Source: an uncultured Prevotella sp.
GTDB lineage: Bacteria > Bacteroidota > Bacteroidia > Bacteroidales > Bacteroidaceae
Assembly (NCBI GenBank): GCA_937877595.1
Contig: CALFIY010000071.1
Location: forward strand, 1 to 32,429
Direction of reading: 5' to 3'
DNA: 32,429 bases
Part shown: positions 31,378 through 32,429 of the stretch, piece after piece
Position numbering within the stretch: the first letter of the stretch is position 1
How the letters are laid out: each line of letters opens with the position of its first letter
Translations under genes and position numbers: made by a program
Notes under the pieces: generated by a model
What the model saw: only the letters and a program-made list of their open reading frames with translations
What the model was told of the DNA's origin: nothing
The model's database searches: none

Positions 31378-31746
31378 TTACGCCTTCCAGAGGCTGTGCA
31401 GATTGCAGTAGGCGTAGACGGCCTCCACCTCGTCGCCGTCGCAGATGGCGAAGCAGGCCTTGGGCTCCTGACCGGGCTGCAAGACCTTCCGCTGGTTGCC
31501 GGCCTTGGTTTGCAGGGAGATCCATTCGATGTAATGCTCCGGCAGCATGGGATGGGCCACATCGCCCACCTTGACAAAGACCTTGTTGCCTTCCACGGTG
31601 TACACGGGGACGTGCTTTTCCTGGGCGGCATCGGTGGTGCCGGGGATGATTTCCTTCATCTTCTGGCCGCAGCACATGACCGGAACACCGGTGTTCTTCA
31701 CCATGGCGATGATATTGCCGCAGTGCTCACAGATAAAAAACTTCAT
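31378..31746 (-). CDS. desulfoferrodoxin / superoxide reductase (2Fe type)
   Basis: Reduces superoxide to H2O2 without making O2, protecting anaerobes. 122 residues, from the ATG at 31746 with GGAGG 8 nt upstream. The N-terminal desulforedoxin-like site has C6, C9, C25 and C26 (CEHC...MCC). The catalytic mononuclear Fe site has H45, H65, H71, C114 and H117, with the EKH motif at 43-45 providing the gate Glu/Lys. All metal ligands of both sites are present, so the 2Fe (desulfoferrodoxin) form is expected. It precedes hydF on the same strand but is separated by a terminator-like hairpin. Confidence 0.95.
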   Translation of the reverse strand: MKFFICEHCGNIIAMVKNTGVPVMCCGQKMKEIIPGTTDAAQEKHVPVYTVEGNKVFVKVGDVAHPMLPEHYIEWISLQTKAGNQRKVLQPGQEPKACFAICDGDEVEAVYAYCNLHSLWKA

Positions 31747-31776
31747 GTTGTGTACCTCCATAATATTATTTCGCGG

Positions 31777-32429
31777 TCAGGAAAATCCGCGTTCTTTTCG
31801 GATGAGCCGTATATCCCTGCCTGTGAAAGGCAGATCCTGGTATTCGCCCTCGAGCCGTGAGCTGATCTGCGGCGTGTATACCGCCCGCAGGGAAGCCCAG
31901 TCGAGATTTGTGCTGACGATCGTTTTTTTTCGCCGTATGAGCCGCGTGTTGATAAGGGTATACAGCGCGCTTTTAGTAAACTCCGTGACCATCTCGGTGC
32001 CGAGATCATCCAGAATGAGCAGATCACAGCCGAGCAGACGCTCCGTATCGTCCCCAGCGGCGTCGTCCGGCCGGAATTTCTGTGTCTCGAACACCGCGAG
32101 CGCGTCCACCACCGTTTCATATACCACCGAGAAGCCCTTATCCGAAACGACCCGCGCGATGCACGCCGAGAGGAATGTCTTACCCAGCCCCGTCCCGCCG
32201 CGAAAGAGCAGATTGATCGAGCTTTTGCCAAAATGCCCGGCGTAGTCGAGGCAGAAATCATACACGAGCTTCATCTGCTCCCGGGGCGATATGCCGGTGT
32301 TCGGGTCGGGCACATCGCTGTAATAGGTAAGATCGAAGGTATCGAAGCTCTCGCTGCCCAGCTTGAGCAGCGCCGAGAGCGAGCGGGCCCGCTGCTTTTC
32401 GTACAGGGCGCGCAGGCAATCGCACATGC
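31777..32429 (-). CDS. DnaC/DnaI-like ATPase, helicase-loader type, 5' part beyond the window
   Basis: At least 217 residues; the frame remains open to the right edge, and homologs have about 100 more N-terminal residues. The visible start CDCLRALYEKQ looks like the end of the N-terminal cysteine cluster. Walker A is FRGGTGLGKTFLSACIA, Walker B is LLILDDLGTE, and sensor 1 is KTIVSTNLD; the terminal segment GRDIRLIRKERG is typical of the family. These AAA+ proteins load replicative DnaB helicase or serve in phage/IS21-like elements (IstB). Without the N terminus and the neighbouring gene, replication versus mobile-element role is unresolved, though the C-terminal motif favours DnaC of Clostridia. 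Confidence 0.85.
   Translation of the reverse strand, partial: MCDCLRALYEKQRARSLSALLKLGSESFDTFDLTYYSDVPDPNTGISPREQMKLVYDFCLDYAGHFGKSSINLLFRGGTGLGKTFLSACIARVVSDKGFSVVYETVVDALAVFETQKFRPDDAAGDDTERLLGCDLLILDDLGTEMVTEFTKSALYTLINTRLIRRKKTIVSTNLDWASLRAVYTPQISSRLEGEYQDLPFTGRDIRLIRKERGFS

Noticed and set aside
29877..31574. 565-codon plus-strand frame opposite hydF and superoxide reductase
   Set aside because: It spans a terminator and two well-supported genes on the other strand and shows no family motif; a composition artefact.

Overview
Two kinds of DNA are joined in this window. Positions 1 to about 28,320 look like a Bacteroidales chromosome, most like Prevotella or a close relative. Promoters there carry the Bacteroidetes -7 motif TAnnTTTG, sometimes with TTTG 19 bp upstream, and Shine-Dalgarno sequences are mostly absent. 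The gene content fits too: an S46 dipeptidyl-peptidase, GH95, GH13 and DUF2264 enzymes, LruC-type lipoproteins, a fused SpmA/SpmB protein, an ECF sigma factor with a membrane partner, and secreted proteins ending in a short sorting-type tail. From about 28,320 to the right edge the sequence is visibly richer in G+C. It has strong AGGAGG-type ribosome binding sites and a sigma-70/sigma-A type promoter, and it encodes a NodB-type deacetylase, HydF, superoxide reductase and a DnaC/DnaI-like ATPase, as expected of a Clostridia-type Firmicute. The switch falls inside one ORF (28109-28726), so an assembly chimera is the leading explanation and horizontal transfer the alternative.

Layout: partial tRNA-Met(CAT); ribF with a CPBP protease (4-bp overlap); a secreted Ig-like/OB-fold protein; convergent eno; an RluA-family pseudouridine synthase downstream of an LruC lipoprotein; a divergent second lipoprotein with the same D-x-D-x-N-D motif; a probable operon of SpmA/B fusion, flippase and DPP7-like peptidase; rhaD, convergent with a GH95 fucosidase that follows a DUF2264 protein; a divergent secreted alpha-amylase with CBM26; a 21-bp repeat array; a long-chain acyl-CoA synthetase; lgt; a four-helix-bundle gene between inverted heptamer arrays; ychF; an ECF sigma/anti-sigma pair; and a secreted esterase. 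The junction and the clostridial block follow.

Functionally, the Bacteroidales part mixes housekeeping genes (FAD synthesis, glycolysis, RNA modification, lipoprotein acylation, YchF) with secreted glycan and peptide degradation. GH95, DUF2264, RhaD and the amylase point to fucose-, rhamnose- and starch-containing glycans, but no SusC/SusD pair is present. Lgt would acylate the two lipoproteins in the window.

The structures best worth a second look are the cassette between 32-bp inverted heptamer arrays (24062-24499), which supplies the lgt start codon; the six-unit 21-bp array (21148-21273) with a degenerate relative near eno; a heptamer array translated inside the RluA-family gene; and the chimeric STAS ORF.
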